From Streptomyces sp. SKN60 (GTDB taxonomy: Bacteria; Actinomycetota; Actinomycetes; Streptomycetales; Streptomycetaceae): a DNA stretch of 64,000 nt. Under the pieces are notes generated by a model. It was given only the letters and a program-made list of their open reading frames with translations. It ran no database searches and was not told the DNA's origin. The stretch is from NCBI RefSeq assembly GCF_026236535.1, contig NZ_JAHTMW010000003.1:186001-250000 (forward strand). The letters run 5' to 3'. Of the stretch, positions 32,201 to 42,260 are shown piece after piece (within the stretch, counting starts at the first letter, position 1; each line of letters starts with the position of its first letter). Made by a program: the position numbers and the translations under genes.

Positions 32201-34478
32201 CCACCGGCTGCGGCTCGGCGAGAACCCCCGTACGGTCGAGGCGCGTTGGCGCTCCGGGGTGGAGGCGCACCTGGTGGGCGCGGACCGGGACATGGCGCCG
32301 CGTTCGGCGGCCTTCCTGCTCGGCCGGATCGGCGGGCACGTGCCCGACCAGGTGATGGCCGGGGCCGAGCAGGAGGACTGGGAGCGGATCGCGGCGCGCG
32401 AGGTCGAGGACCTGCTGACCCAGGGGTACGTGGAGGCCGCGGCCCGCCGGCTCGCCGAGCGGCAGCCGTGGACGCCGTGCAGCCGGCTGCACGCGCTCCT
32501 GGTGGAGACCCTGGCCCGGTCGGGGCGGACGGCGGACGCCCGGGAGACGGCGGAGCGGGCGGTGGACCGGGCGGCGGAGGCGGGGTGCGCGGAGACCCGG
32601 CTCGAACTGCTGCAGCTGTCGGCCCGGCTGGCGCAGGACGCGGGCGACTTCGCGGACGCGGACCGCGATCTGCAGGAGGCGGAGGGGGTGGCGGCCGGCC
32701 TCGGCCTGCCGTACGAGTCGATCGGCGTCCTGGTGGCCCGCTCGCGGCTCGCGGCGGCCGCCGACGCGGACTCCGGCGACACCGACGCGCGGCTCGCCCG
32801 GCGGCTGCGCGGGCTGCCCGACGAGGATCTGGCCCGGCAGCCGGCGCTCGCCCGGGCGGCGGCCGTGTCGGCCTGTCGGGTGGACCCGCCGGCGCTGGCC
32901 CGCACGCTGCGGCTCGTGGGCCTGCCGGAGGACGACGAGGCGGTGGTGGCGGCCCTTGCCCGCCGGTTCGAGGCGGCGATGGCGGACGAGCCGCAGCTGC
33001 GCGAGCCGCTGGCCAGGATCCTGGACTCGGCCGCGGCGGGCGCCCGTTCGGCCTCGGCGGAGCCGGTCGCCGGCGGTCAGGGCGGTGGCGGTGCGCCGAT
33101 GCCGCCGGACCAGGTCGAGGAGGCGCTGCGCGAGGCCCGCCGGCACGGCACCCTGGACAGCCTGGCCTGGCGGGCGCTGACGCTGAGCGACCGCAGCGGG
33201 GATCTGCTGCTCGGGGTGGCGGAGGCCGTGGACGCGGGCTCGGCGCTCGCGGGCCCGGGCTACGGGCCGGTGCCGGGCGGCACGGAGCTCGTGGGGCTCA
33301 CCCCGCCGCCGGACCAGGCGGAGGCGGCCTGGCGCAAGGAGCCGTACCTCGACTCCGACGCGCTGCTCGGCGTGGAGAACGCGGCGATGGAGGCAGGGCT
33401 CGCCGACCGGGCGATGCGCGGGCGGCTGTTCGCGGGGATCAAGGACCACTTCTGGATGGCGCTGCTGCCGCAGCCCACCCCCTTCAAGCAGATCCAGTCC
33501 GACCTGCGGACGATGAACCGGGTGGAGCGCCTGATGGAGGGCGAGGTGCCGCTGGAGCTGTGGCTGCGCAACGCGATCCGGCTCGCCGCCGACCCGGCGG
33601 CGGTCGCCGTGTTCCAGGCGGCCCTGGACCATGTGGTGCGCGACGCGGCGGGCGAGCCCGAACTCCCGGCGGAGTTCCTGTCGGTGGACTCCCTGGAGGA
33701 GATCGTCGTGCGCGACGACATGGTGCCCTTCGAGTTCCTGCACGAGGGCTTCCTCGCGGGCGGCGCGGTCGCCCGGGTCACGGTGCCGCCGTACGAGGCG
33801 GGCCGGCCGCTGCATCCCGCGTACCCGCACGTCGGCACGGGCTGGCTGATCGCGCCCGGGCTCCTGGTCACCAACCACCATGTGGTGAACGCCCGCAACG
33901 GCATCGGCGGCGGCCGCGCGCAGGCCGCCGAGGACGACCTCCTGCTCCAGGTGCGCAACTCCCGCTCGCGCTTCGACTACGGCGCCGACCAGGCCGAGAC
34001 GGAGGAGGCGACGGCCGCCGCCCTGGTCGCCTGGGACCCGAAACTCGACTACGCGGTCCTGCGTCTGACGGAGGCTCAGCCGGAGCGGCAGGTGCTGCGG
34101 GTGGCGACCGATCCGTTCGAGAACCGGGCCGGCGACGCCCAGGCGGTCAACATCATCCAGCACCCCAAGGGCATGCCGAAGCGGGTCGCGCTGCGCAACA
34201 ACCTGGTCTACCAGGTGAACGAGGACAGCCTGGCCTACTTCACCGACACCCAGGGCGGCTCCTCCGGCTCGCCGGTCTTCACCGACCGCTGGACGGTCGT
34301 CGCCCTGCACCGCGGGGCCCGCCGGGTCAACGGCGTCGAGTACCAGGGCCGCAGCACGACGGTGGTGAACGTCGGCACCCAGCTGAGCCGGATCCTGGCC
34401 CATCTGCGGGACAGCCGACGGGAGTTGTACGAGGAGATCATGGCGGCGCAGGCGGCGCTGCCGCCGGAGGAGGACTGA
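29220..34478 (+). CDS. Giant NTPase-trypsin fusion (STAND-like sensor with serine protease)
   Basis: A 1752-residue cytoplasmic protein. Residues 1-110 form a helical N-terminal module (possible effector-associated domain). Residues about 150-330 hold a first P-loop-like domain, with degenerate GEPDSGRS and Walker B-like VLDECDALDPNSD. Residues about 560-900 hold a second NTPase with classical GIGGIGKST and VIAVDSFEEAQ. A helical, TPR-like region follows (about 1050-1400). The C-terminal 220 residues are a trypsin-like protease with His1554 (TNHHVV), Asp1610 (KLDYAVL) and Ser1682 (GGSSGSPVF). No signal peptide or membrane segment. It shares strand and spacing with the nuclease and a second protease gene. 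Probably a sensor that activates proteolysis on NTP-driven assembly. Confidence 0.87.
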   Translation: MPLTETEWGLVTSWVRDHLLDDPDPRTRLLGTSLTTDFVTSLPLTPDRDANARLIVGAARRDVAQQRRLLDALARLDALDRLDAADAVGRGMEVRALLGRLREDEEAARDAAADPFEAVVLRHGTEVFLGRAELRETLRRFVADPEQTVLVVDGEPDSGRSYTYRLIRHLGQHRGFRPVRVTLARTSTAERLVARLWEFVAGPEADGFPLNPTRLNDPLPSIDDAVHRIVSRATAAEDRFWLVLDECDALDPNSDVFDCIGKLALAIYEHTPVRKETVPRLVLLGYETTLHQLPYDIRNNECRDTAVPAGPDELRDFFGKFLREAGGPLSPGLVTDAADEVLRAAEAAGPGDEPGGVPGDSPMRRLCTATEQAVRIRLALAPGEDYLTRLRTGLRSPAAPVVTALPELRRAYREAACLLESFDPAELRLPDEREAGGRAALELVDDCTASAAPQRSVRWTLTPEVRTEALRGLTGPEAARRALAANAPGPDAEPGVARAALALLSGAPAAVPPDADVEQLSDLLQAVLWLGQVPGTGGLLPSVEEVQRRLERARLLQPLRLLVRDTFHGRSRELDSLRAYLALPAEPAEPPVLLHGIGGIGKSTLLARFLLDALKEAAPDGFPFACIDFERPTLSIHEPATVIAESARQLGIQYPEHREAFDALAERCGRTAGVQRGERSQLDELSRLSATRATYGRDYSAGFHARASAREQDLARELASLVAKAVAVPPGAMEPPLVIAVDSFEEAQYRGSPLISRMWAVWTALRAAYPRLRFVVAGRAPIDHPARVVVPRDMELTELDEQASVDLLMSAGIDDESVARGLYARVGGHPLSLRLAARTALSLGADTESLGELLSGLTARRRLHTSVDQMLIQGTLYDRLLKHIADPELRALVQAGLALRVITPDLVREVLAGPAGVAVPSTAEAGRFFGLLTSRLDLMESAGPLAIRHRPDLRSIMLRLSDGARTDLMRAVDTRAVAYYAARDTVRDRAEEIYHRLRLGENPRTVEARWRSGVEAHLVGADRDMAPRSAAFLLGRIGGHVPDQVMAGAEQEDWERIAAREVEDLLTQGYVEAAARRLAERQPWTPCSRLHALLVETLARSGRTADARETAERAVDRAAEAGCAETRLELLQLSARLAQDAGDFADADRDLQEAEGVAAGLGLPYESIGVLVARSRLAAAADADSGDTDARLARRLRGLPDEDLARQPALARAAAVSACRVDPPALARTLRLVGLPEDDEAVVAALARRFEAAMADEPQLREPLARILDSAAAGARSASAEPVAGGQGGGGAPMPPDQVEEALREARRHGTLDSLAWRALTLSDRSGDLLLGVAEAVDAGSALAGPGYGPVPGGTELVGLTPPPDQAEAAWRKEPYLDSDALLGVENAAMEAGLADRAMRGRLFAGIKDHFWMALLPQPTPFKQIQSDLRTMNRVERLMEGEVPLELWLRNAIRLAADPAAVAVFQAALDHVVRDAAGEPELPAEFLSVDSLEEIVVRDDMVPFEFLHEGFLAGGAVARVTVPPYEAGRPLHPAYPHVGTGWLIAPGLLVTNHHVVNARNGIGGGRAQAAEDDLLLQVRNSRSRFDYGADQAETEEATAAALVAWDPKLDYAVLRLTEAQPERQVLRVATDPFENRAGDAQAVNIIQHPKGMPKRVALRNNLVYQVNEDSLAYFTDTQGGSSGSPVFTDRWTVVALHRGARRVNGVEYQGRSTTVVNVGTQLSRILAHLRDSRRELYEEIMAAQAALPPEED

Positions 34479-34527
34479 GCCGCCGACGACGGAGCCGCCC
34501 GCGGGCGGCGGGCGGAGGTGACGGGAG

Positions 34528-35631
34528 ATGGGTTACGGATCACGCAGCGGCTCGCACACCGGGTCCCCGGTGGCGACCGGCCCCGAGCAGGTCTTCGGCG
34601 ATCTCGGCGCCGTGGCGGCCCGGGTACGGAGCCGGCTTGAGGCGGAGCTGGAGATCCAGGAGTCCGCGCAGGAGCTGCCGCCGGGCGTCGCCCCGGCCGC
34701 CGAGATCGGGCGCTTCGCCCAGGAGGAGCGGGCCCGGGTCCTGGAGGCGGGCGTCACCGGGCTGGAGAAGCTGGCCGCGGACCGGGCGGACGAGATCGAC
34801 GAGGACGAGTACTTCGGGGTGGAGGCGATCGTCCTCCTGGAGGGCCGGCCCGCGATCCTGGTGCAGGGGCAGGACTTCCCGCCGCAGCCGGGCGACTGGT
34901 CGGTGCTCGACGCGTCCCGGACCGCGATCCGCGAGTCGATCGCCCGGGTGGGGCGGGTGGAGGTCACCGGGCATCCGAACCTGGACTGGATCGGCACGGC
35001 CTTCCTCGTCGGTCCGGAGGCGGTGATGACCAATCGGCACGTGGCCGCCGAGTTCAGCCGGGCCGAGGGCGCGGGCTGGTCCTTCCAGCAGGGCATGACG
35101 GCCCGGGTCGACCCGGGCGAGGAGCTGCCCGCGCACCAGGCGCCCGGACCGGTGCCGGCCGCCGGCCCCCTGCCGTACGAGATCACCGGGGTGATCGGCA
35201 TCCACCCGGACGTGGACCTGGCCCTGCTGCGGATCGCGCCGCCGGACGGCGAGCCGCTGCCGACCCCGCTGGCGGTCGCGGCGGACGCCCCGGCGAGCGT
35301 GCCGGGCCGGCCGGTGTACGTGATCGGCTATCCGGCCTGGGACGGGCGGCGCAACGAGCCGGAGTCGATGCGGCGGATCTTCATGGACGTCTACAACGTG
35401 AAGCGGCTGCAGCCGGGCATGGCGACCGAGTTCACGCCCGGCGGTCTGGTGATGGGGCACGACTGCTCCACCCTGGGCGGCAACAGCGGTTCCCCGGTCT
35501 TCGACCTCACCGACCACCGGGTCCTCGGCCTGCACTACGGCGGGCGCTACCGGACCGGGAACGTGGCGGTGCCGCTGTGGGAGCTGGAGGACGATCCGCT
35601 GCTCGCGGAGGCCGAGGTCAACTGGGTGTGA
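34528..35631 (+). CDS. Trypsin-like serine protease with helical N-terminus
   Basis: A 367-residue cytoplasmic protein. The first about 140 residues are charged and helical (FGDLGAVAARVRSRLEAELE, then FAQEERARVLEAG) with an FGVEAIVLLEGRPAILVQG strand region. The trypsin-fold domain has His171 (VMTNRHVA), Asp230 (HPDVDLALL) and Ser320 (LGGNSGSPVF), all intact. It lacks a signal peptide, so it is not a typical secreted trypsin or HtrA. The ribosome site GGAGGTGACGGG is strong, and the gene lies 49 bases after the NTPase-trypsin gene. A second, separately made protease of the same fold may be an amplifier or downstream effector. Confidence 0.88.
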   Translation: MGYGSRSGSHTGSPVATGPEQVFGDLGAVAARVRSRLEAELEIQESAQELPPGVAPAAEIGRFAQEERARVLEAGVTGLEKLAADRADEIDEDEYFGVEAIVLLEGRPAILVQGQDFPPQPGDWSVLDASRTAIRESIARVGRVEVTGHPNLDWIGTAFLVGPEAVMTNRHVAAEFSRAEGAGWSFQQGMTARVDPGEELPAHQAPGPVPAAGPLPYEITGVIGIHPDVDLALLRIAPPDGEPLPTPLAVAADAPASVPGRPVYVIGYPAWDGRRNEPESMRRIFMDVYNVKRLQPGMATEFTPGGLVMGHDCSTLGGNSGSPVFDLTDHRVLGLHYGGRYRTGNVAVPLWELEDDPLLAEAEVNWV

Positions 35632-35667
35632 GCGGTACGGGGGCGGACACGGCCGCTCGTACGGGCC

Positions 35668-36369
35668 TCAGGCGGTGTCGCCGAGCAGGCCGAAGACCGG
35701 GAGCAGGCCGTGCGGGCGCCGGTCGACCGGGAGGTGGTCGACGAAGTGCACCCGGGCGCCGAGCGCCTCGGCGCCGCCGTCGGCGCGCCGGTCGTCGCCG
35801 ACCATCAGGGTCTCGGCGGGGGCGAGGCCGAGCCGTTCGCAGGCGAAGCGGAAGATCCCGGGGTCCGGCTTCTGGACGCCGACCTCGAAGGAGAGGGCGT
35901 AGACGTCGACCCACCGGTCGAGCCCGTGGGCGCGGAACACCGGCCGCAGGTCCCAGCCGATGTTGCTGACCACGGCGACGGAGACGCCGCCGCGGCTGAG
36001 CTCGCCGAGGGTGCGCGCGGTGTCGGGGTAGGGGTGCCAGGCCTCGGGCGTCATGTGCCGTGCGTAGAGGGCGTCGACGAGGACCGGGTCGGTGACGCCG
36101 GCCTCGCGGATCAGGGCGGTGTACGCGGCGCGGTGCCGCTCGGCGTCGAGGTCCCGCTCCGCCCAGAGCCGCTCCAGCCGGGCGGGCACCCGCTGCGGGT
36201 TCGGCCCGCCGGGCATGGCGCCGTGGTAGGTGAGCCGCTCCACGGTGTGGGCGAACTCGTCGCCGGACAGTCCGACCTCGGTCTCGGCGAGGACGGCGTC
36301 CAGCCAGTGGGCGATGGACTCGACGCACAGCAGGGTGCCGGAGAAGTCGAACATGACGCCTTTGATCAC
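35668..36369 (-). CDS. HAD-superfamily hydrolase
   Basis: A 233-residue Rossmann-fold phosphatase-type protein. Motif I is MFDFSGTLL with the nucleophilic Asp, motif II is VSNIGW, motif III the Lys of GVQKPDPGIF, and motif IV is MVGDDRRAD. The cap is helical (C1 type). GTG at 36369 gives the canonical start (MIKGVMFDF); ATG at 36354 is an alternative with a better ribosome site. Small-molecule phosphatase or phosphoglycolate-like role; the substrate is unknown. Convergent with the trypsin-like protease gene. Confidence 0.87.
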   Translation of the reverse strand: MIKGVMFDFSGTLLCVESIAHWLDAVLAETEVGLSGDEFAHTVERLTYHGAMPGGPNPQRVPARLERLWAERDLDAERHRAAYTALIREAGVTDPVLVDALYARHMTPEAWHPYPDTARTLGELSRGGVSVAVVSNIGWDLRPVFRAHGLDRWVDVYALSFEVGVQKPDPGIFRFACERLGLAPAETLMVGDDRRADGGAEALGARVHFVDHLPVDRRPHGLLPVFGLLGDTA

Positions 36370-36482
36370 CCCTCGATCGTAGAACGCCGCCGCCGGGGGC
36401 GGGGGCGCGTCCGGATTGCCGGGTGTGGCGGGCGGTGCGGTAATGGAGACGACCCGCCCCCACCCCTTCGACGGGAGCAGCC

Positions 36483-36947
36483 ATGACCGACGGTCCCCAG
36501 CCGATCAGCGCCGACGCCCTCCGGGCGCTCCGGCGGGAACTGGCCGAGCTGCGCACCGAGCGCGCCGCGGTGGCCGTCACCCTGAGGGGCGGGGACGACG
36601 CGGTCGGCGACCGGGCCGACGAGGCGGACGAGCTGCAGCGCGCCGACGAGGTCGCCCGGCTCGACGAGCGCATCGCCCGGATCGAGGAGCGGGTGCGCGG
36701 CGCCGCCGTCGCCGGAGCGCCGTCCGCGGACGCGGTGGGGGTGGGTTCCACCGTCACCGTGCGTTTCGAGGACGGCGGCGAGTCGACGGTGCACGTCGGT
36801 GAGCCGGCGGACGCCGACGACCCGGCCCTGGTGACCTCGGACAGCCCGCTCGGCGCCGCGCTGCTCGGCCGGCGGGCCGGGGACACCGTCACGTACCGCA
36901 CGCCCGGCGGCCCGATGAACGCGGTCGTGGTCTCCGTCGGCGCCTGA
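36483..36947 (+). CDS. GreA/GreB-family transcription factor-like protein
   Basis: A 154-residue protein with the GreA layout: an N-terminal antiparallel coiled coil (LRALRRELAELRTERAAVAV with an acidic tip region GDRADEADELQRADE) and a C-terminal FKBP-like domain (GVGSTVTVRFEDGG, then SPLGAALLGRRAGDTV). True GreA inserts its acidic tip into the RNA polymerase channel to stimulate RNA cleavage. Here the tip carries several Asp/Glu, so activity is possible. It is likely a paralogue rather than the housekeeping copy, given its divergence. ATG follows GGGAGCAGCC. Confidence 0.78.
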   Translation: MTDGPQPISADALRALRRELAELRTERAAVAVTLRGGDDAVGDRADEADELQRADEVARLDERIARIEERVRGAAVAGAPSADAVGVGSTVTVRFEDGGESTVHVGEPADADDPALVTSDSPLGAALLGRRAGDTVTYRTPGGPMNAVVVSVGA

Positions 36948-36989
36948 GCCGGGCCCGGTCCGGTCCGGTCCGGCGCTCCGCGCTCCGCC

Positions 36990-37814
36990 TCAGTGTTCGA
37001 GGACGACGACGGCCTCGTCGGTGTACGCGAGGAAGGCGAAGGTCTCCTGGAAGTACAGCTCGACGCTGTCGGCGTCGTGGGCGGTGTAGCCGATGGCCAG
37101 GTCCTGGCCGAGGCGCAGTTCGAAGTCGCCGCCGCGCAGGGACAGGACGAAGGCGCCGGTGACGGCGGGGGCCCAGATCGGCGGGGCGTCCAGCATCCGG
37201 GCGAGGTGGGCGGCGATCGGGTAGCCGTGGTCGGAGGTCTCGCTGACGGCCCGGTAGTCGTCCGCGCTGAGCAGCAGGGCGTAGGGGCCGTCGACGCCGG
37301 CGAGCCGGAGCGCGGTGAGGGCCCGGCTGACGGCGTCGGGGTAGTCGCGGGGTTCGGTGGGCAGGCCGAGGACCGGGTTGGAGCTGCGTTCGCGCAGGCC
37401 GTCGATGCCGGCGGCCGGGTAGCCGTCGAAGACGGCCCGGTCCTCGGCGAAGGCCATGGCCCGGGCGGCGTCCTTCACGGGCTGCCAGTCGGAGTCGTTG
37501 GCGCCGCGCTCCACGTCGTCGACGGCCTCGCGGCTGACGGTGAACGGCACGCGCAGCTCGACCACGGGTTTGGCCTCGCGCAGCCGGGCGGTGACGCCGG
37601 GGGCGGGCGCGTCGATGCCGGCGAGGTGGCCGGTGCCGACGGCCGCGAGGCCGGGCCCGGCCGGGTCGGGCACGTCGACGACGCGGCGGCCGGCGACATG
37701 GCGGCGGAAGGTGCGCCGGGCCTCCTCCTCGATCTGTTCCCAGGCCGCGGCGGTGACCGGGGCGAGTTCGCGGTGCAGGTTGTCGAGGGCGGTGGGGTCG
37801 CCGGGAGGCGTCAT
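36990..37814 (-). CDS. Family 1 encapsulin shell protein
   Basis: A 274-residue HK97-fold shell protein, the usual length for family 1. It shows the N-terminal LHRELAPVTAAAWEQIEEEA helix, FRRHVAGRRVVDVPDPAGPG, the E-loop (VTARLREAKPVVELRVPFTV) and the P-domain (YALLLSADDYRAV), ending in QETFAFLAYTDEAVVVLEH. Shells of this type self-assemble into about 24-nm cages around cargo carrying a C-terminal peptide. ATG lies 5 bases after the DyP peroxidase stop, so cargo and shell are co-translated. No other cargo gene is evident. Confidence 0.95.
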   Translation of the reverse strand: MTPPGDPTALDNLHRELAPVTAAAWEQIEEEARRTFRRHVAGRRVVDVPDPAGPGLAAVGTGHLAGIDAPAPGVTARLREAKPVVELRVPFTVSREAVDDVERGANDSDWQPVKDAARAMAFAEDRAVFDGYPAAGIDGLRERSSNPVLGLPTEPRDYPDAVSRALTALRLAGVDGPYALLLSADDYRAVSETSDHGYPIAAHLARMLDAPPIWAPAVTGAFVLSLRGGDFELRLGQDLAIGYTAHDADSVELYFQETFAFLAYTDEAVVVLEH

Positions 37815-37819
37815 GGCGG

Positions 37820-38824
37820 TCAGGCTCCTTTCAGGCTGCCGATGCCGAGCGAACCGGCGGGTACGGCCGGCGGGCCGGCCGTGGCGGCGGCGAGGTGCGG
37901 CGGGTCGGGCAGGACGTCGAGGAAGTCGGCGCTCGGGACGAAGAAGAGGCAGCCGGTGACGGCCGTGGAGAAGTCGAGGATGCGGTCGGTGGCGCCCGGC
38001 GGCTCGCCGAGGAACATCCGGTCGAGCATCCGCTCGGTCACCTCGGGGGTGCGGGAGTAGCCGATGAAGTAGGTGCCGAACTCGCCGCTCCCGATGCTTC
38101 CGAAGGGCATGTTGTCGCGCAGGATCTGCCGCTCGGTGCCGTCGGCGTCGACGATCGTGTTGACCGCCACGTGCGAGTCGGCGGGTTTGACGTCGTCGGC
38201 GAGTTCGACGTTGGCGGACTTGGTGCGGCCGATGATCCGTTCCTGCTCCTCGACGGGGAGGGCGTCCCAGGCCGTCAGGTCGTGCACGTACTTCTGGACG
38301 GTGACATAGGCGCCGCCCTCGTACCCGGGGTCCTCGTCGCCCACGTGGACCGCCTCGGCCGCCGCCCGGCCCTGCGGGTTCTCGCTGCCGTCGACGAAGC
38401 CGAGCAGGTCGCGCTCGTCGAAGTAGCGGAAGCCGTGCACCTCGTCGACGACGGTGACGGCGTCGCCGAGGCTCGCCGCGACGAGGCGGGTCAGCTCGAA
38501 GCAGAGGTCCATGCGCACCGCGCGTACGTGCAGGAGCAGGTCGCCGGGGGTGCTGGGGGCGTGGTGGCGGGGGCCGCGCAGCTCCCGGAAGGGGTGCAGG
38601 CCGGCCGGCGGCGGTGCGTCGAAGAGCCGGGGCCAGACGGTGGCGCCGATGCCGACGATGCCGGTGAGCCCGTCCTCGGGCGCGCGGAAGGAGACGGAGC
38701 GGACGAGTCCGGCGAGCCCGTCGAGGGCGTCGCGCACCGCGGCCTCGCCGCCGGGGTTCACGGTGGCCACCAGGAAGACGGCGGCTTTCGCGGGAGGGGC
38801 GAGGACGGGCTGGGGGCTGCTCAC
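37820..38824 (-). CDS. DyP-type heme peroxidase, encapsulin cargo
   Basis: A 334-residue dye-decolorizing peroxidase. The GXXDG motif is GFVDG at residues 142-146 (catalytic Asp145). The proximal heme ligand is probably His218 (ADSHVAVNT) and the distal Arg is Arg236 (QILRDNMPF). The last residues, GSLGIGSLKGA, are the canonical encapsulin targeting peptide, showing that the enzyme is packed inside the shell made by the next gene. GTG at 38824 is preceded by AGGGAG. It probably oxidises phenolic or redox substrates in oxidative stress; the physiological substrate is unknown. Confidence 0.95.
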   Translation of the reverse strand: MSSPQPVLAPPAKAAVFLVATVNPGGEAAVRDALDGLAGLVRSVSFRAPEDGLTGIVGIGATVWPRLFDAPPPAGLHPFRELRGPRHHAPSTPGDLLLHVRAVRMDLCFELTRLVAASLGDAVTVVDEVHGFRYFDERDLLGFVDGSENPQGRAAAEAVHVGDEDPGYEGGAYVTVQKYVHDLTAWDALPVEEQERIIGRTKSANVELADDVKPADSHVAVNTIVDADGTERQILRDNMPFGSIGSGEFGTYFIGYSRTPEVTERMLDRMFLGEPPGATDRILDFSTAVTGCLFFVPSADFLDVLPDPPHLAAATAGPPAVPAGSLGIGSLKGA

Positions 38825-39015
38825 ACGACTCCCTGGAGACACTTGACCGAACCGGGCGTTCCCGCACTCTTCGGGCGCCGGAATCGCGGCCAGCGTAACC
38901 ACGCCCCCACCGCCCCGCACCCGGGGTTCGGGCGTGCGGGTCATCCGGCCGTCGGGGCGTGCCGACCCGCTTGCGGGGTGCGAGTGGCCGGGTTTGAGTG
39001 GGGATGCCCCCACCC

Positions 39016-39047
39016 CCTCAGGAGCAGCAGATCCTCAGGAGCAGCAG

Positions 39048-39049
<2 letters not shown>
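39016..39049 (+). repeat. 17-bp tandem duplication carrying the Clp ribosome binding site
   Basis: CCTCAGGAGCAGCAGAT occurs twice in a row (39016-39032 and 39033-39049), and the second copy runs into the ATG at 39048. Each copy holds a good AGGAG site, but only the second is spaced correctly for a start codon. Copy number could tune translation. Confidence 0.93.
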
Positions 39050-41570
<2,521 letters not shown>

Positions 41571-41633
41571 GTCGCGGCATCCCGGGTACCCGCCGGGTGA
41601 CGGGGGCCGATGCCACGCCGTGAGGAGGCGGCC

Positions 41634-42260
41634 GTGAGTCCCAAGCACAGGCCGAGCGCACACGCGCTGAAGGAGTACCACCGCCGGCGGGACTTCTCCC
41701 GGACCGAGGAGCCGCGGGGCGAGGACGAAGCCGCCGCTCCGGGCGGGCCGCCCTCGTTCGTGGTCCAGATCCACGACGCGACGGCGCTGCACTTCGACTT
41801 CCGCCTGGAGGTGGACGGGGTGCTGCGGTCCTGGGCCGTGCCCAAGGGCCCGTCGGCCGATCCGCAGGACAAACGGCTTGCGATGCCGACCGAGGACCAT
41901 CCGCTGGAGTACCGCGCCTTCGAGGGCGTGATCGCGCCCGGCGAGTACGGAGCCGGCACGGTCATCGTCTGGGACGAGGGCACCTACCGGAACCTGTCGG
42001 AGGACCGGCACGGCAAGGAGGTCCCGTTCGCCGAGGCGCTCGACGCCGGACACGCGTCCTTCTGGCTGGACGGGCGCAAACTCCACGGCGGCTTCGCCCT
42101 GACCCGGATCCGCGGCGACGGCACCGGCCGGGAGGCGTGGCTGCTGGTCAAGCGCGCCGACCGGCGGGCCCGGGCGGACGACGGCGGCACCGATCCGCAC
42201 CGCGCCCGGTCGGCCCGTACCGGCCGGACCCTGCGGCAGGTCGCCGGGAGCACGTCATGA
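41634..42260 (+). CDS. LigD-type 3'-phosphoesterase
   Basis: A 208-residue stand-alone phosphoesterase (PE) module of bacterial NHEJ, which trims 3'-phosphate or ribonucleotide ends. QIHDATALHFDFRLEVDG holds the catalytic histidines and Arg, and RSWAVPKGPSADP and PLEYRAFEGVIAPGEYGAG are typical. The C-terminal 35 residues are basic and disordered. GTG at 41634 has GAGGAGG 7 bases before it, so the ATG at 41610 is rejected. The stop overlaps the LigD-polymerase start by 4 bases. Confidence 0.92.
   Translation: MSPKHRPSAHALKEYHRRRDFSRTEEPRGEDEAAAPGGPPSFVVQIHDATALHFDFRLEVDGVLRSWAVPKGPSADPQDKRLAMPTEDHPLEYRAFEGVIAPGEYGAGTVIVWDEGTYRNLSEDRHGKEVPFAEALDAGHASFWLDGRKLHGGFALTRIRGDGTGREAWLLVKRADRRARADDGGTDPHRARSARTGRTLRQVAGSTS

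Noticed and set aside
28689..34403. 1904-codon open frame on the minus strand opposite the NTPase-trypsin gene
   Set aside because: It is the antisense shadow of a GC-rich gene: its sequence is a low-complexity mix of Arg, Gly, Val, His and Leu, has no motifs, and overlaps a gene with intact catalytic residues.
38875..39015. HspR-type HAIR repeat or ClgR box before the Clp gene
   Set aside because: Only half-site-like GAGTG sequences occur; the required inverted arrangement was not found.
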